DNA of 64,000 nt from Canna indica. Lineage: Eukaryota > Streptophyta > Magnoliopsida > Zingiberales > Cannaceae. The position numbers were made by a program, and so were the translations under genes. The stretch lies in assembly GCA_034359265.1 (NCBI GenBank), contig CP136895.1:4342501-4406500 (forward strand), read 5' to 3'. Below, piece after piece: positions 23,579 to 34,373 of this stretch (its first letter is position 1; each line of letters opens with the position of its first letter). The notes under the pieces were generated by a model. That model saw only the letters and a list, made by a program, of their open reading frames with translations. It ran no database searches and had not been told where the DNA came from.

Positions 23579-25016
23579 ATGTCTGGTCGTGGTTATCGAC
23601 GCAGGAGAGCTTCGAAGTCTCCGATCGGTGAGACTCCGGCACTTACTCATGTTGCTGATCCTCCTGTTGTTGATCCTCATGCCGATGATACTGCCGAGGC
23701 TAGTACATCCAGACGCAGGCAGCCACGCGGGCCGAACAGGTGGCAGCCTCCACCAGCCACAGAGTCACGTAGATTTGTTAGCGTGATTGGGGAACGGTAA
23801 TATATCATGAATTATGAATCATTACAAATTCATTATATCATAATATAATATTAAAATTTATTTTTGTTGTGCAAGTTCGAGCAAGAAGAAGTGCCGAGGA
23901 GCATTTCTTCTACTATTCGACGATATATGCACGGGGCATGGCCTACGTAGTCTCACGTGCCTAGCGAACACGTCGACATGTTATGGCGCGAGTTTGAGGC
24001 AAGTATTATTATTATTTTTACATGCATGATGATTAATATTGGTACTGATATTATTATTTTGCAGGCTCGCTATCCATGGGCCGAGGACCAAAGGCCCTTC
24101 ATTTACGCTGCCTGGGAGGCTATTTCTCGGGCAAGGTACAACGGGCAGCTGGGGCAAGCTCGGTCCCAGGCGATGGCCCGAGCTGGGACCACTAACATCG
24201 CGGAGACTCGGGGATACGGCCCCGATTGGATTACTCCGGATATATGGGACCAGCTCGTGGGAATATGGTCGACGGATCGATGGCAGGAGGTTTCTCGGAA
24301 TGCGGCTAGAAATCGCATGTCGGGGGGAGCAGCGCGTCACACCGGTGGCTCTGTTGCATTTGCAGTGCACGTGAACCGTATGGTAAGTATATCTTTTAAT
24401 TATATATTTTATTTGTTACTATGTGTACTAATTAATGTATTTGTTTTGTAAATGTAGACGATGGTGTCGGGTGACGGGAGTGTCCAGCGACCCTCCCCGA
24501 TGGCGGTGTTTGAGCGGACTCACCGTCGAGCACATGGGACGGGGGAGTACATCGACAACCGCGCTGCATACATTATGATAACTATATATTTGTTTAAATT
24601 ATTCATTATATATTTATAATTTAAGTTTTATGATAAATATTAAACAAAAAATCAAACTCGAGTAGGAGACCTACAGCCAAACGGTGGTGCAGCGCGGGGG
24701 TACCCCCGAGGACTTTGACGCAGCAACGTGGGTCGAGGCCGCAGGTGGCTGGGATCATGGCCGCGTATATGGCTTCGCATATAGTGGTCATGCGCGAGCC
24801 GTACTAGGGCCACTTGGGGCACCGACCCCTCCGGTCGCTGGTGAGCGGCCGTCCACCTCTAGATTCAGTTATGATCATAGTAGCAGAATAATGACTCTAG
24901 AGGAGACGGTCGCGCGTCAGAGTCAGATGATGGCGGAGATGCATGCTATGCTACGCAACATGTCAGGTCATCCCGAAGCAGGCATCTCTTCGGCATCATC
25001 TAATCCATCGTCCTGA
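23579..25016 (+). pseudogene. Second CACTA gene (Transposase_24-like), probably inactive
   Basis: Exons can be followed from MSGRGYRRRR (23579) through VPSEHVDMLWREFE (to about 23999), ARYPWAEDQRPF...HVNRM (24065-24382), MVSGDGSVQRPSPMAVFERTH (about 24458-24560) and RGGTPEDFDAATWVEAAGG to the stop at 25016. This order matches plant Transposase_24 proteins encoded next to TNP2. A premature TAG sits at 23948-23950, and the intron after WREFE has a GC donor (GAG/GCAAGT). Its role as accessory DNA-binding protein is family knowledge. Confidence 0.75.
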
Positions 25017-25364
25017 AGTCAGTCCACGCCGGTATACACTCAAGCACTCCAGACCCCGCCATATGATCCAGGCCATCCTCCATCGTCATCGTGAGATTTT
25101 TTTTATATTGACTTTGTTACTGAGATATTGAACTTGTTTAATTTATTTTGTTTGGATATTGATACTTCAATTTTGCATTTGAATTGTTTTTATACTATCG
25201 TGGATAATTATCAATATAAATATAATTATTTTGATGTATATCTTGGTGTGTTTGTGATGTGTGAATGAATCTGTGTATGAGTGTATGAGTGTTTGAGTTA
25301 TGTATCAGATAATGTATCAATGTATCAATGGAAATTTTAAATTTTAAATTTTTTCGTTACCAGG

Positions 25365-25710
25365 TTCACATCATCAGCAACGGCTTTCCCACGGCCGTCC
25401 GTGGGAAAGCCGTTGCTAAAAGTGTATCGAAAGTCGTTGCTGATGACCTACAGCAACGGCTTAGCGACGGGGTTTTACTAACGGCGTTGCTACGGACTCA
25501 GCGGCCGTTGCTATTAATGTCATCCGCAACGGCTCCGGGTCCGTGGCAAAACCGTTGCTGATAATATTTTTAGCAACGGCCCGAGCGGTCGTTGCTAAGT
25601 TATTAGCAATGCGAGTTTCTGCCACGGCACCATTGCAACGGCTCCGGCCGTTGCTGATGGTCTTCAATAACGGTTCAGCAACGGCATCAACCGTTGCTGA
25701 TGCCCATTTT
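25365..25710. repeat. Right subterminal repeats of CACTA 2
   Basis: Roughly ten copies of AGCAACGGC and its complement GCCGTTGCT in alternating orientation, ending at the right terminal inverted repeat. The spurious open frames in this stretch are products of the repeat. Confidence 0.85.
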
Positions 25711-25723
25711 TCTAGTAGTGAAT

Positions 25724-26750
25724 CAGCTATGTGTAAACGCCCGTCTCTAAGGGGAAACCCCAAGTACTTTAAAGGAAAAGAAGCTTCTTTGCAACCAATC
25801 TCCAAGGCTAGCCTGCTAGTAAGTGAAGGATTAGCTTTCAAGCACATGATACTAGATTTAGCCAAGTTAACCTTCAGCCCAACCGCCAATTCAAAACATT
25901 TGAGTAGAAGAAGTAAATTTCGAAGACTCGAGCCATCATTCTCGCAAAAAGTATAAGGTCGTCAGCGAACATGAAATGAGAGACACCTCCCTCAATCTTA
26001 TGATTTAGGACTCCCCTGATTAGGCCATTGCTAACCGCAAGATCAAGAAGTCGAGAGAAATAATCCATGTCCAAGATGAAGATGAAGAGTGAAAGAGAAA
26101 GAGGGTTCCCTTGACAAACCCCTCTACGATGCCGGGAGAAGGTGCTCGTGATCCCATTAGTGATAAGGGCTGAATCAGTGTCAAGAAGAGAGGTAATCTA
26201 GTCACACCATAGGGAAGGAAAGCCTCGTGATTCCAACATGTCTCTAATGAAAGGCCACCCAATAGAGTCAAACGCTTTCTCATAATCAACTTAGAAAAGA
26301 ATGTCATCCTCATTAAAATGCTTGCACGCCCATACAGTCTCATGCACACCCATAAAGCAATCTAAGGTATCTATTCCTTCCAAGTAAGCAAACTGCTTTC
26401 CACCAACCAGGTGGCTCAAAACAAGCTTCAATCGCTAAGCAAGGACTCTAGAAAAAATCTGAATAATGCTATGCTCCAAACTAATTGATTTGAAGTTATG
26501 AACCATGGCGGCTCCATATATCCTTTTTAGGGATAAGAACAATTAATGTGCCTCGTATTGAACCGCCGCAAGGTGGAGGGATCAAGATAAATTTCATTAA
26601 AAATTTAGAGAATGTTATCATGGATAGTGTCCCAATATACTTTGAAGAATTCTGGAGACAAGCCATCCGGTCCAGGAGCCTTATAAGAGCCCATATCAAA
26701 CAGTACAGCCTTGATTTCCTCCAAACTAAAATGAGAGTCCAGCATTGGTA
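25724..26750 (-). pseudogene. LINE B: reverse transcriptase N-terminal half
   Basis: On the minus strand the RT starts abruptly at LDSHFSLEEIKAVLFDMG near 26745 and continues with SYKAPGPDGLSPEFFKVYW, a decayed LIPKK block, ISL-like and CQGNPLS blocks. These are followed by the catalytic FADDLILFA (about 25960) and FPLKYLGFPLR (near 25760), where CACTA 2 interrupts it. Several stops and frame shifts are present. The region belongs to the same copy as 19667-21037. LINE B lacks its own ORF1 and endonuclease and is joined instead to LINE A. Confidence 0.85.
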
Positions 26751-28261
26751 TAAAAATTAGCATTGTGTCATTCCAGTCCTTTGGCATTTTATTCATCTTG
26801 AAAATACTTTCTAAGTCTCTCATTACTGACTCCTTTAAACATTCACAGTTCTGCATGTAAAATTCCACTATATAACCATCCTTCCCTGGACTTTTCCCCC
26901 TTCCTAGACTATTCACTGCTTGCCAAGCTTCCTCCATAGTAACCTGTCTGCTTAAATATTCGATGTCTTCCTTCTCCAGTTGTTTCCATTCTAACTCTTT
27001 TAACCAATCCATGTGAGCTTCCTCTACTCCTTCATATTCCCAAAGCTTCTCATACCATTTTGCTAATGCATTTGTCATTTCTTTGTTGTCAGTTATGGCT
27101 TTACCTTCCTCTTCTAGTTCCTCAACAAAACTACTTGTCCTCCTCATTTTCACTGAATTGTGGAAGAATTTCGTATTTTTATCACCACCCTCCAACCATT
27201 TCCTTCTTGACTTTGACCACCCTTTCAGTTGTATTTGTCTTGTAAGTGTCATTACCTTCCTGTTTAACATTCTTAGCATGCCCACTTCCTCATCTGACAG
27301 CCAGCCACTAGCATCTTTCTTTTCCAAATCACTTAATTCTTTCATAGCAGCTCTCAGTCCATTCTCCAGGTTGCCTACCACATTCCTATTCCACTCTTGC
27401 AATTTGATTGAGTTCTTCAAGTTTCTCCATTGTGCTAGCCATATAATCATTCCTTCCCAGACAAAATTTAGATATCAGTTCTTTAATACCTTCCTATTCT
27501 AGCCAAAAATATTCAAATATAAAGCATTTCCTTGCTCCTCTTCCTATTTTCTTATTATCACAACTTACTAACAGTGGTCTATGATCAGAATCCATCATTT
27601 GCATATGTTCAACCCTTATGTTGAAGTTTCATTCTACCCATTTTATATTGTAGAGCACCCTGTCCAGTCTTGCCATTATCCTCTTGTCTCCTTATCTTTT
27701 GTTCGACCATGTAAAATGAGGTCCTACATAGCCAACATCTTGTAGCCCAGCTTTGTTCATAAACTCTATGAAATCCCAGCTTGACTTTTTCATTTGAAAA
27801 GGCTTGCCACCCCTCTTCTCACTAGCTTTTACTATACAATTCATGTCCCCTGCAATTAGCCATGAAATGTTCGGAAGTTCTAGCTCACTCAGCCTCTTCC
27901 ATAGATGTCATCTTCTTTTACTATCTGTACTTGCGTAAATTCCAAAAACCAGGCAATATTTACCATTCCTCAGTTCAACTACTGCATTTACAGATTGTTC
28001 ATCTTTGAAAACCAAGCTTGCTTTCACCTTTTCTTTCCTGCACAGTAACATTACTCCACCTGATCTACCTTTACTTTTAACAGCCTCTCCATTCCAGTAT
28101 CTACTCTTACTTCTTATGTATTTATTTCTTTCATCCTCCTCCATATGTGTTTCTGCTAAAAATATTATGTCCACTTTATGTAACTTCACTAATGTCCATA
28201 AGAACTTATTAGTCACCTTTTTTTCAACACCTCTAATGTTCCATGGTATTATTTTTAACAT
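26751..28261 (-). pseudogene. LINE A: endonuclease and start of reverse transcriptase
   Basis: The ATG at 28261 opens an APE-type endonuclease (MLKIIPWNIRG, LAETHMEED, KGRSGGVMLLC, GIYASTD), which decays between 27900 and 27460 through frame shifts. An open frame from 27450 then covers the linker helix and RT block GRGKSPGKDGYIVEFY to DTMLIFIP. There the frame passes directly into LINE B without a stop. The remainder of the LINE A RT is absent. Confidence 0.82.
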
Positions 28262-29640
28262 TATTCTAAGATTGTTATCATACTCGTTCCTCCTTCCTTT
28301 GGGTCTCCATCATCTCATTAGCCTTTGTTTCAACTGAGTATCTTCTCTTTTTAATTTAGACATTACTAAATCCAATTGGAATGTTGATCAAATTCTCATT
28401 ACTTTTTTCCCCTTCCTTGTCTTCTTCATTGTTTCCCATATTCCTTGAATTTTTTGGATCCAGCCCGAACTCCAAAAAGTCCTCCTCGACAAACTTGTTT
28501 TCCAGAATTCTGGAAAATGAAGCTGCTAACTTTTCATATAGGTTATCCATATTATTTTGCTCTTTTATCTTCATCTCCTATTTTGATTTTGTGCTCCCCT
28601 CATTTATTGCCTCAAACATCATTTTTTCCTTTCCTTTTTTTTGTTTTTGAGTTCCTCTATCACCATGTTATCCTTCTCCAATTCTTTGTTGTCATTCGTC
28701 AACTGTGTTGCCTTCTTTTTTCTGCTATCCTCCTGCTTATATATAACATGTTCCTCCTCTTTTTCATGCATTTTTGTGTCACTAGCACTAGCATTTTGAC
28801 CCTTTTCATTACTATTATACAATCTTACTGCACTGTCTACTGATTCATTATTGTTGCTATTTTTTCTTTGTTCCTCCTCATTTTCTTTCTTGTTTTCTTT
28901 AAATGCTGGGTTATTTAGAACTCTGAATGAATTCTTAAAGAGCTTTCTCTCATACCACCTCCTCTGTTATTCCTTCTATTCTTTTTTTGTACTTGTATCC
29001 AAGGTCCTAAAAGCCTTTCCTCCTTATCTGTATTGTCTTCTGCCTTTGCATTTGCCTCCTTTACATCTGAAGCAGTTCTTGTTTTCACTATCCTTTTCAT
29101 TGGACAAACCTCTTCCCTATTACCAATTCTACCACATCCATAACATATAATAGGTAAATTTTCATAGGCAACTGTTTGAAAGAATTTGCCCTTCACCGTC
29201 TCTATCCAAAAACCTTTTGATGACTACCAGCACACAAAACCTTGCAAACTTCCCTCTCTCCCCTGACATAGTGTAGTCATCAAATTTCAATGGTCTTCCT
29301 ATTACTGCAGCAATTAAAGGCAGAATACTCTGGTGCATGTATTCGACTGGAAGACCTGGTAATTGTACCCATATAGGAATCTGGCTTATTGATTCCTTTA
29401 GTGGTTGAAAATTTTCTCTCCATTGGATTACTGACAGAGCTTGTCCCCTTAGAAACCAAGGTCCCCCTGCAAACACTCTCCAATACTCTTCCTCGGATGC
29501 AAAATTAAAAGCAAAAAAACCTCCCTTCTTTGATCAGTAGCGGTACAAGATTTTAAACCATGAGCTGTTGTCAACCTTAGTCATGTTGCATTCAACTAGA
29601 TGCCACCTACCTTCTTTGATGGACGTCATTCACCAACCTC
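28262..29640 (-). pseudogene. LINE A: ORF1 with DUF4283-like domain and CCHC knuckle
   Basis: From about 29640 the minus strand encodes a DUF4283-type block (EYWRVFAGGPWFLRGQALS, then WVQLPGLPVEYM). A zinc knuckle, YENLPIICYGCGRIGNREEVC, follows in a shifted frame near 29110, with the expected His replaced by Glu/Asn context. A Lys/Glu/Asn-rich tail runs to about 28300. It is a gag-like ORF1 of a LINE subfamily different from the one in the first 12 kb. Confidence 0.78.
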
Positions 29641-30413
29641 GTAAGAAATTTGTATTTTGTCATTCAACTTCAAGTATTTTTCATTTGTAATATATGGGTA
29701 TTTTTTAATCAATTAATCATTTTAAATTATAAATTTGGAGACTAAAATGAGATATTTCTAGTATTATGAATGTTTTATACTCAATTCAATCATTTAATCA
29801 TTTAATCATTTAAATTATAAATTAGAAGTTGAAAATAAAAGGTTTTACAATTCAGTTCGGTACACTCGTATTTATCGAGTATACCGAACTATACCATATG
29901 TTGATGTGCTACGGTACCGACACATGTTGGTATCGGTCAGTTACTTAAATCGATCAATACAGGTACGAGATCGATTTTAAATCATATACCTACAATGAAG
30001 TCAACCAACGTAAACATGTATAATAAGAATTAGGGAGATAAAGCAAAAATAAATAAAACAAGTCAACTACAAGTAAAGAAGAGTAAGTGTCTGAGAATCA
30101 TTGGAATCTATTCCATGTTTTTTTCATATATTTTACATGTTTGAGCTCGGCTCCATCGAAAAGCGTTATGGAGCCCGGTTCCATAAAAATTTTCTATGGA
30201 GCCGGGCTCCATAATAGTTTTCTTCCCATGCTAGAGTAGGTAAGATATCCAACATTTGGACTACCATTTGGCTGCCAGAGTTGGAGCCTATTCTTCTTTA
30301 TTGCAAAAAAATATATATAATTAATGATAAATGGTAAGCATCCTCTTTTTTGTTATAGCCCTGAGTGCCCACATTATTGCATAGATAGATAAAAACACAA
30401 TTAATGTATGCGT
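29641..30413. other. Intergenic region with a small hairpin
   Basis: No gene was seen. A perfect 12-bp inverted repeat TATGGAGCCCGG (30167-30178) pairs with 30202-30213, and part of it is repeated in direct orientation nearby (GAGCTCGGCTCCAT). The region lies downstream of the oxidase gene and probably holds its 3' UTR. Confidence 0.5.
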
Positions 30414-32018
30414 TCAAGAAGAGAAAGGTGGGATGCCCTGTTCATTCCAGAAGTAGCCCTCTGGATCAACTTCAGCCTTCACTTTTGCAAGCCTCTTGTA
30501 GTTGTTCAAAAAGTACTTGCTTCCCCAAGCGCTTGCTTCAGTGTAGCTCGTCTTCCCTTCCTCAGTACTGCTTCCTAAGTCAATGTCCTTGTAGTTGACA
30601 TAAGCAGCTCTTGGGTTGCTCGACACGTAAGGAGCCATGAACTCATACATCGTCCTCATCCAGTTCAAGTGCTTCTCCGTCACTGCCTCTTCTGTCTCAG
30701 ACCACCTCATGAAGTACTGAATGTTGTACAGGTTCCCTTTCCTATGGGGGAAGGCGATGGCGGTGTCGGTAATCTCCGATATCCTCCCTCCCCACGGCTC
30801 CATTATCACCGTCAACGGCTCGTCCTTCGCCTCCGTCATGAACTTCCATATCTCCTCCCATCCTTCTTCTGAGATGGGGTTCCTCACGAAGTCCGACTTG
30901 GCCTTGAAGGAGCTGTTGTACTGCGGCCTCCGATCCAATAACATGGTCAAGTTCTTGATGTCACTGAATGCGATGTAGAGAGTGGACTCCACCCATCTCA
31001 TTTCACTGCAGTCCTCGGCTTTCAGATCCAGCTCGGGGAAGCTCTTGTGCACCAGCGGAAGCAGATCATCCCGCCCGCCGAGGAACATGCCCTGGAACAG
31101 AACTTGGATCGTGCGATCCCCGGACGCCTCGTTGATGGCCAGCACGATCGTCCTTATCCATAGGTCGTTGACGAGCTCCGGTGCAACGTACTGCCATTTC
31201 TCGAGAAGTTTTGTTGCGTTTTGCTTTAGCGTTCTGCTAATGGTGAACACAGTGACTTGAGGTGGCACGTACACTAGTTTGATTTTGTAGTAGAGGACGA
31301 CGCCGAAGCTGGCCGCGCCGCCGCCTCTTATCGCCCAGAAGAGGTCCTCGCCCATGGATTTCTTGTCCAAGATCTCGCCGTCGGCGTTCACGATTAGCGC
31401 GTCGACGATGTTGTCGGCGGATGAGCCATACTTCCGCTGCAGCGACCCGATCCCGCCGCCGCTGAAGTGCCCGCCGACGCCGATGGTGGTGCAGATGCCG
31501 GCGGGGAACCCGGCGGTGGCGTTTTTGAGGCCGACGTTGTAGTAGACCTCGCCGACGATGGCGCCGGCGCCCACCCAAGCCATGTTACCGTCGTCGGGGA
31601 AGGAGATCGACCGGAGTTGGGAGATATCGAGGATGACGAAGGGGCCACCGGCGGAGACGTAGGAGAGGCCCTCGTAGTCGTGGCCACCGCTCCGGACGCG
31701 GAGCCGGAGACCGTGGCGGCGGCCGCAGACGACTGCGGCCTGGACGTGGGCGGCTTCGACGGGGAGGACGACGAAGGAGGGCTTGGTGGTGTTGCCGGAG
31801 AGCAGGAACCTGATGTTCTGGATGGAGGAGAGGAAGATGGTATTGTAGGAGGTGGTGTTTGGAGCGTAAATGATTTCGGCGATGGCGATTCTGGAATCAG
31901 AACGCGTTGTGTTGAGAAAGCATTCAAGGAAGGAGGTTTCCGTAGAGTTTGCGTAGCTCTTGATGAGAAGGAGAAGAAGAGAGAAGACGAACAGCAAGCT
32001 GGGCGACATTGCAGCCAT
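30414..32018 (-). CDS. Berberine bridge enzyme-like FAD-linked oxidase (534 residues)
   Basis: An intact intronless frame encodes a BBE-like oxidoreductase of the VAO superfamily. It has a signal peptide (about residues 1-23), an FAD-binding domain (about 75-250) with RSGGHDYEG (His113) and GICTTIGVGGHFSGGG (Cys176), the two residues that carry bicovalent FAD in this family, and a C-terminal BBE domain with YVNYKDIDLG and a VDPEGYFWNEQ end. Length and both flavin ligands match functional members. Plant relatives oxidise cell-wall oligosaccharides, monolignols or alkaloid precursors in the apoplast or vacuole. The substrate cannot be told from sequence. Several N-glycosylation sequons occur. 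The open frames on the opposite strand (for example 31467-32027) are GC-skew shadows. Confidence 0.93.
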   Translation of the reverse strand: MAAMSPSLLFVFSLLLLLIKSYANSTETSFLECFLNTTRSDSRIAIAEIIYAPNTTSYNTIFLSSIQNIRFLLSGNTTKPSFVVLPVEAAHVQAAVVCGRRHGLRLRVRSGGHDYEGLSYVSAGGPFVILDISQLRSISFPDDGNMAWVGAGAIVGEVYYNVGLKNATAGFPAGICTTIGVGGHFSGGGIGSLQRKYGSSADNIVDALIVNADGEILDKKSMGEDLFWAIRGGGAASFGVVLYYKIKLVYVPPQVTVFTISRTLKQNATKLLEKWQYVAPELVNDLWIRTIVLAINEASGDRTIQVLFQGMFLGGRDDLLPLVHKSFPELDLKAEDCSEMRWVESTLYIAFSDIKNLTMLLDRRPQYNSSFKAKSDFVRNPISEEGWEEIWKFMTEAKDEPLTVIMEPWGGRISEITDTAIAFPHRKGNLYNIQYFMRWSETEEAVTEKHLNWMRTMYEFMAPYVSSNPRAAYVNYKDIDLGSSTEEGKTSYTEASAWGSKYFLNNYKRLAKVKAEVDPEGYFWNEQGIPPFSS

Positions 32019-32061
32019 TCTAATTGATGATATCTAATCTTCCATCAATTTGATATACATC

Positions 32062-32069
32062 ATATATAG
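32062..32069 (-). promoter_or_regulatory. Possible TATA box of the BBE-like gene
   Basis: The minus strand reads GCTATATATG about 45 nt upstream of the start codon. If used it would give a very short leader, so a more distal start is also possible. Confidence 0.35.
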
Positions 32070-32999
32070 CGTGCCTTGGAAAACTCGAAGAGTAATGAAC
32101 AAGATCGATCCATGAAAAAGAAATGAATTTGCCAGGCAACTTCTCCATGCATGTGATATCATATATTTTAGACTTTTTTGGACTAATTTAAGGACGGAGG
32201 AGTTCTTATCAAAGATAAAACTTATAAAATATATATGTAATTATCAGCACCGACAATACCCTTTTTATATTTGCAGTTTATGAACTATGTGTAATTTAGA
32301 ATTTGGACGAACCTTACCATTTGGAAATAGATGGTATTACTTTATGACCTCTCACACGGTGGCCGGAGCTTGACGAAGGTTTTTGTCCGGTGCGGTTTAA
32401 ACTTTTAAGCAACTCCAGTTCCCTTATATGTATGAATAATTAATGAGGTGTATAAAACAAGGCAAATGTGTCTGGTATGAATTAGTACTCTCCATTCATT
32501 TACTCAAAAATTGATGTGATTAGTTAATTATATCTAGACAAAATTAAAAGACACCCTTCACGCCATTGTTCTTAATTCTCACCCTACTTCATCCGCTAAT
32601 CCATCTTCTTCCAAAGATCCTTGCAATGTCGCAATCACCCTAATTCAATTCTTTAGATGAGATCCCTGCTACGTTACGATTGGCTCATTCCATCTAGAGA
32701 GTCCTTTCTCTGTAGATCTTTGTTTGAGAGTATTAAGAAAAATCTTTTGATCACCAGAAGTGGAACCTAAAAATTGAAGGAATGGAGAAAGTCGAGATCT
32801 TCGTATTTAATTGGTAAGTTTCTCTGTATCCAACTCCTCTGTGGAATCTGTTGACCCCTTTGACTGAATGGCAGAAGGATTTAATTTCTTCCATCTCGAG
32901 AATTGATCGTTCACACAATAATAATTTCTCACGCAATTTGATAGATTTGACTTATGGAAGCTTACCTTCTTACCATATATGGAAGCTGTTAAACCCCTA
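32070..32999. other. Intergenic region upstream of the BBE-like gene
   Basis: No recognisable coding region or transposon boundary was found. It is expected to contain the promoter of the minus-strand oxidase gene. Confidence 0.45.
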
Positions 33000-33004
33000 C
33001 AGCC

Positions 33005-34148
33005 TATGTATGGTCTAAGTGTCGCACCTCGGGCACGGGCAGACCATGGGCATGCTAAACAGAGGTACTTTGATACTTGGTGGAACAAAGATAGCTCATG
33101 GGCGCAATGGCATGAGCATCGCTCACGTCGCACGGCAACAGGCCACGCACACTATGGCGTGGGCAAGGCATGGGGAGGCATGATCCTGCAACGGGCGGGG
33201 CATTGGATGATGTTGCGGAGCAACGGAGTCCCGCATCCACAATGGCGCGGGGGCAGTGCAAACAACACATGGCCATGGCAGAAGCTCGCGTGCACAATGG
33301 CGCGGGGCAGCGGAGCAACAAGTCATGAAAATGTGTTCACACTTGGTGGAAGAAAACCCCGCCACGGTTGGGCCATTGCGAGAGATTTGGCGGAGGCCCG
33401 CGGGCGCGCGCATCGCTCGGCCATGGCGAGACAAAGCCCCGTACGCAACATGGCACGGGCGGGAGCAGAGCATGGCTACTCATTGGCGGTACAACCCATG
33501 CACGCAAAGGCACGGGCGCACATCACTCGGTTGTGGCAAGGCAAAGCCCCGTGCACGCAAAGGCATGGGCACAGCAAGGCCAGCAACAATGCGCAGACCA
33601 GGCAATGCTAGCCTTACACTCGGCCAGGACAAGGTTGGGCAAGGCAAGCCTCACGAGCGCCCAAGCCAGATGCAGTGCACTTGATCAAGTGAAGGACGCT
33701 GACCTGGCCTAAATCCGATGGTGGACAACTCCTGGACGACCTGGATGATGTCAGCCAAATAGAACCCTTTAAGAAGGGTTGCATCTGCTCCTAAGGGACA
33801 CTAAGCCCTTTCCCAAGGGCTGTGTCGCCCAGCCCTGAAGTTTGCTCGCCCCAAACACTATAAATGGGGTCCTTAGGCCATGGTGGCCGAGCAAAAGATT
33901 AAGTGAGAGAATTGTGCTTGTATGTTGAGTGAGTGACACTACTTGTGAGACATTAGCCTTTGTACTTGAAAGAAGTAAGCCTTGGTGGCTTGGTTGTGTG
34001 AGAAAACCTTGTATATTTGTAAAAGGTTATGAATGAATGCACATAGTGTTCATACAAGTATTATTCATTGCTATATCATCTCTCTTGCGGTGAATTGGTG
34101 AACTTTGACTTAGCTCTTGCCCCTTTGACGCTCCCAGTCCGCGGTGGC
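33005..34148 (+). repeat. GC-rich LTR-like repeat, left part
   Basis: A sharp change to GC-rich sequence full of internally repeated words (GGCACGGGC, GCAAAGCCCCGTGCACG, GCGCGCATCGCTCGG) gives overlapping open frames on both strands that resemble no protein. Downstream there is a promoter-like TATAAAT at 33859-33865 and a leader-like segment. The layout resembles U3-R-U5 of an LTR, but the outer ends, a partner LTR and a primer site were not identified. It continues at 35487 after an inserted DNA element. Confidence 0.4.
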
Positions 34149-34331
34149 ATCCTTGAGTAGGGATAGCACTGGGGCGGGGTTGGGACGGCGAAGTCAATCC
34201 TATCCCAAACTCATTAAGAAAATTCAATCCTAAACCCGTCCCAAACCCGTTAGTATTTTGAAGGGTGATTCCCAAACCCATCCCACAAATTTAACGGGTA
34301 CCCACTGGGAACCCGCTTTTCGCCTGTTAAC

Positions 34332-34373
<42 letters not shown>

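Larger units (their letters stand above)
21038..25720 (+). mobile_element. CACTA (En/Spm-type) DNA transposon 2 with transposase remnants
   Basis: The element starts CACTACTAGAAAATGGG and ends CCCATTTTTCTAGTAGTG, flanked by a perfect 3-bp duplication AAT (21035-21037 and 25721-25723). Subterminal copies of AGCAACGGC / GCCGTTGCT crowd both ends. The interior encodes, in the plus orientation, a TNP2-type transposase relic (22379-23503) and a Transposase_24-type second gene (23579-25016), the normal CACTA gene order. It is inserted in the RT of LINE B, whose frame resumes on the other side. Confidence 0.92.

Noticed and set aside
21058..25710. Regularly spaced short repeats that could suggest a CRISPR array
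   Set aside because: They are CACTA subterminal repeats in both orientations, in a plant nuclear context with no cas genes.
31467..32027. Plus-strand frame of 186 codons opposite the BBE-like gene
   Set aside because: Antisense shadow of a GC-rich coding region; Asp/Gly/Glu-rich composition without domain similarity.
32979..33712. Overlapping frames of 80-210 codons on both strands
   Set aside because: All arise from GC-rich internally repeated DNA, with no recognisable protein pattern and open frames in every phase.
34027..34281. Minus-strand frame GLGITLQNTNGFGTGLG
   Set aside because: Crosses the boundary of the Mutator-like element and is formed by its GGGTTTGGG-type terminal words.
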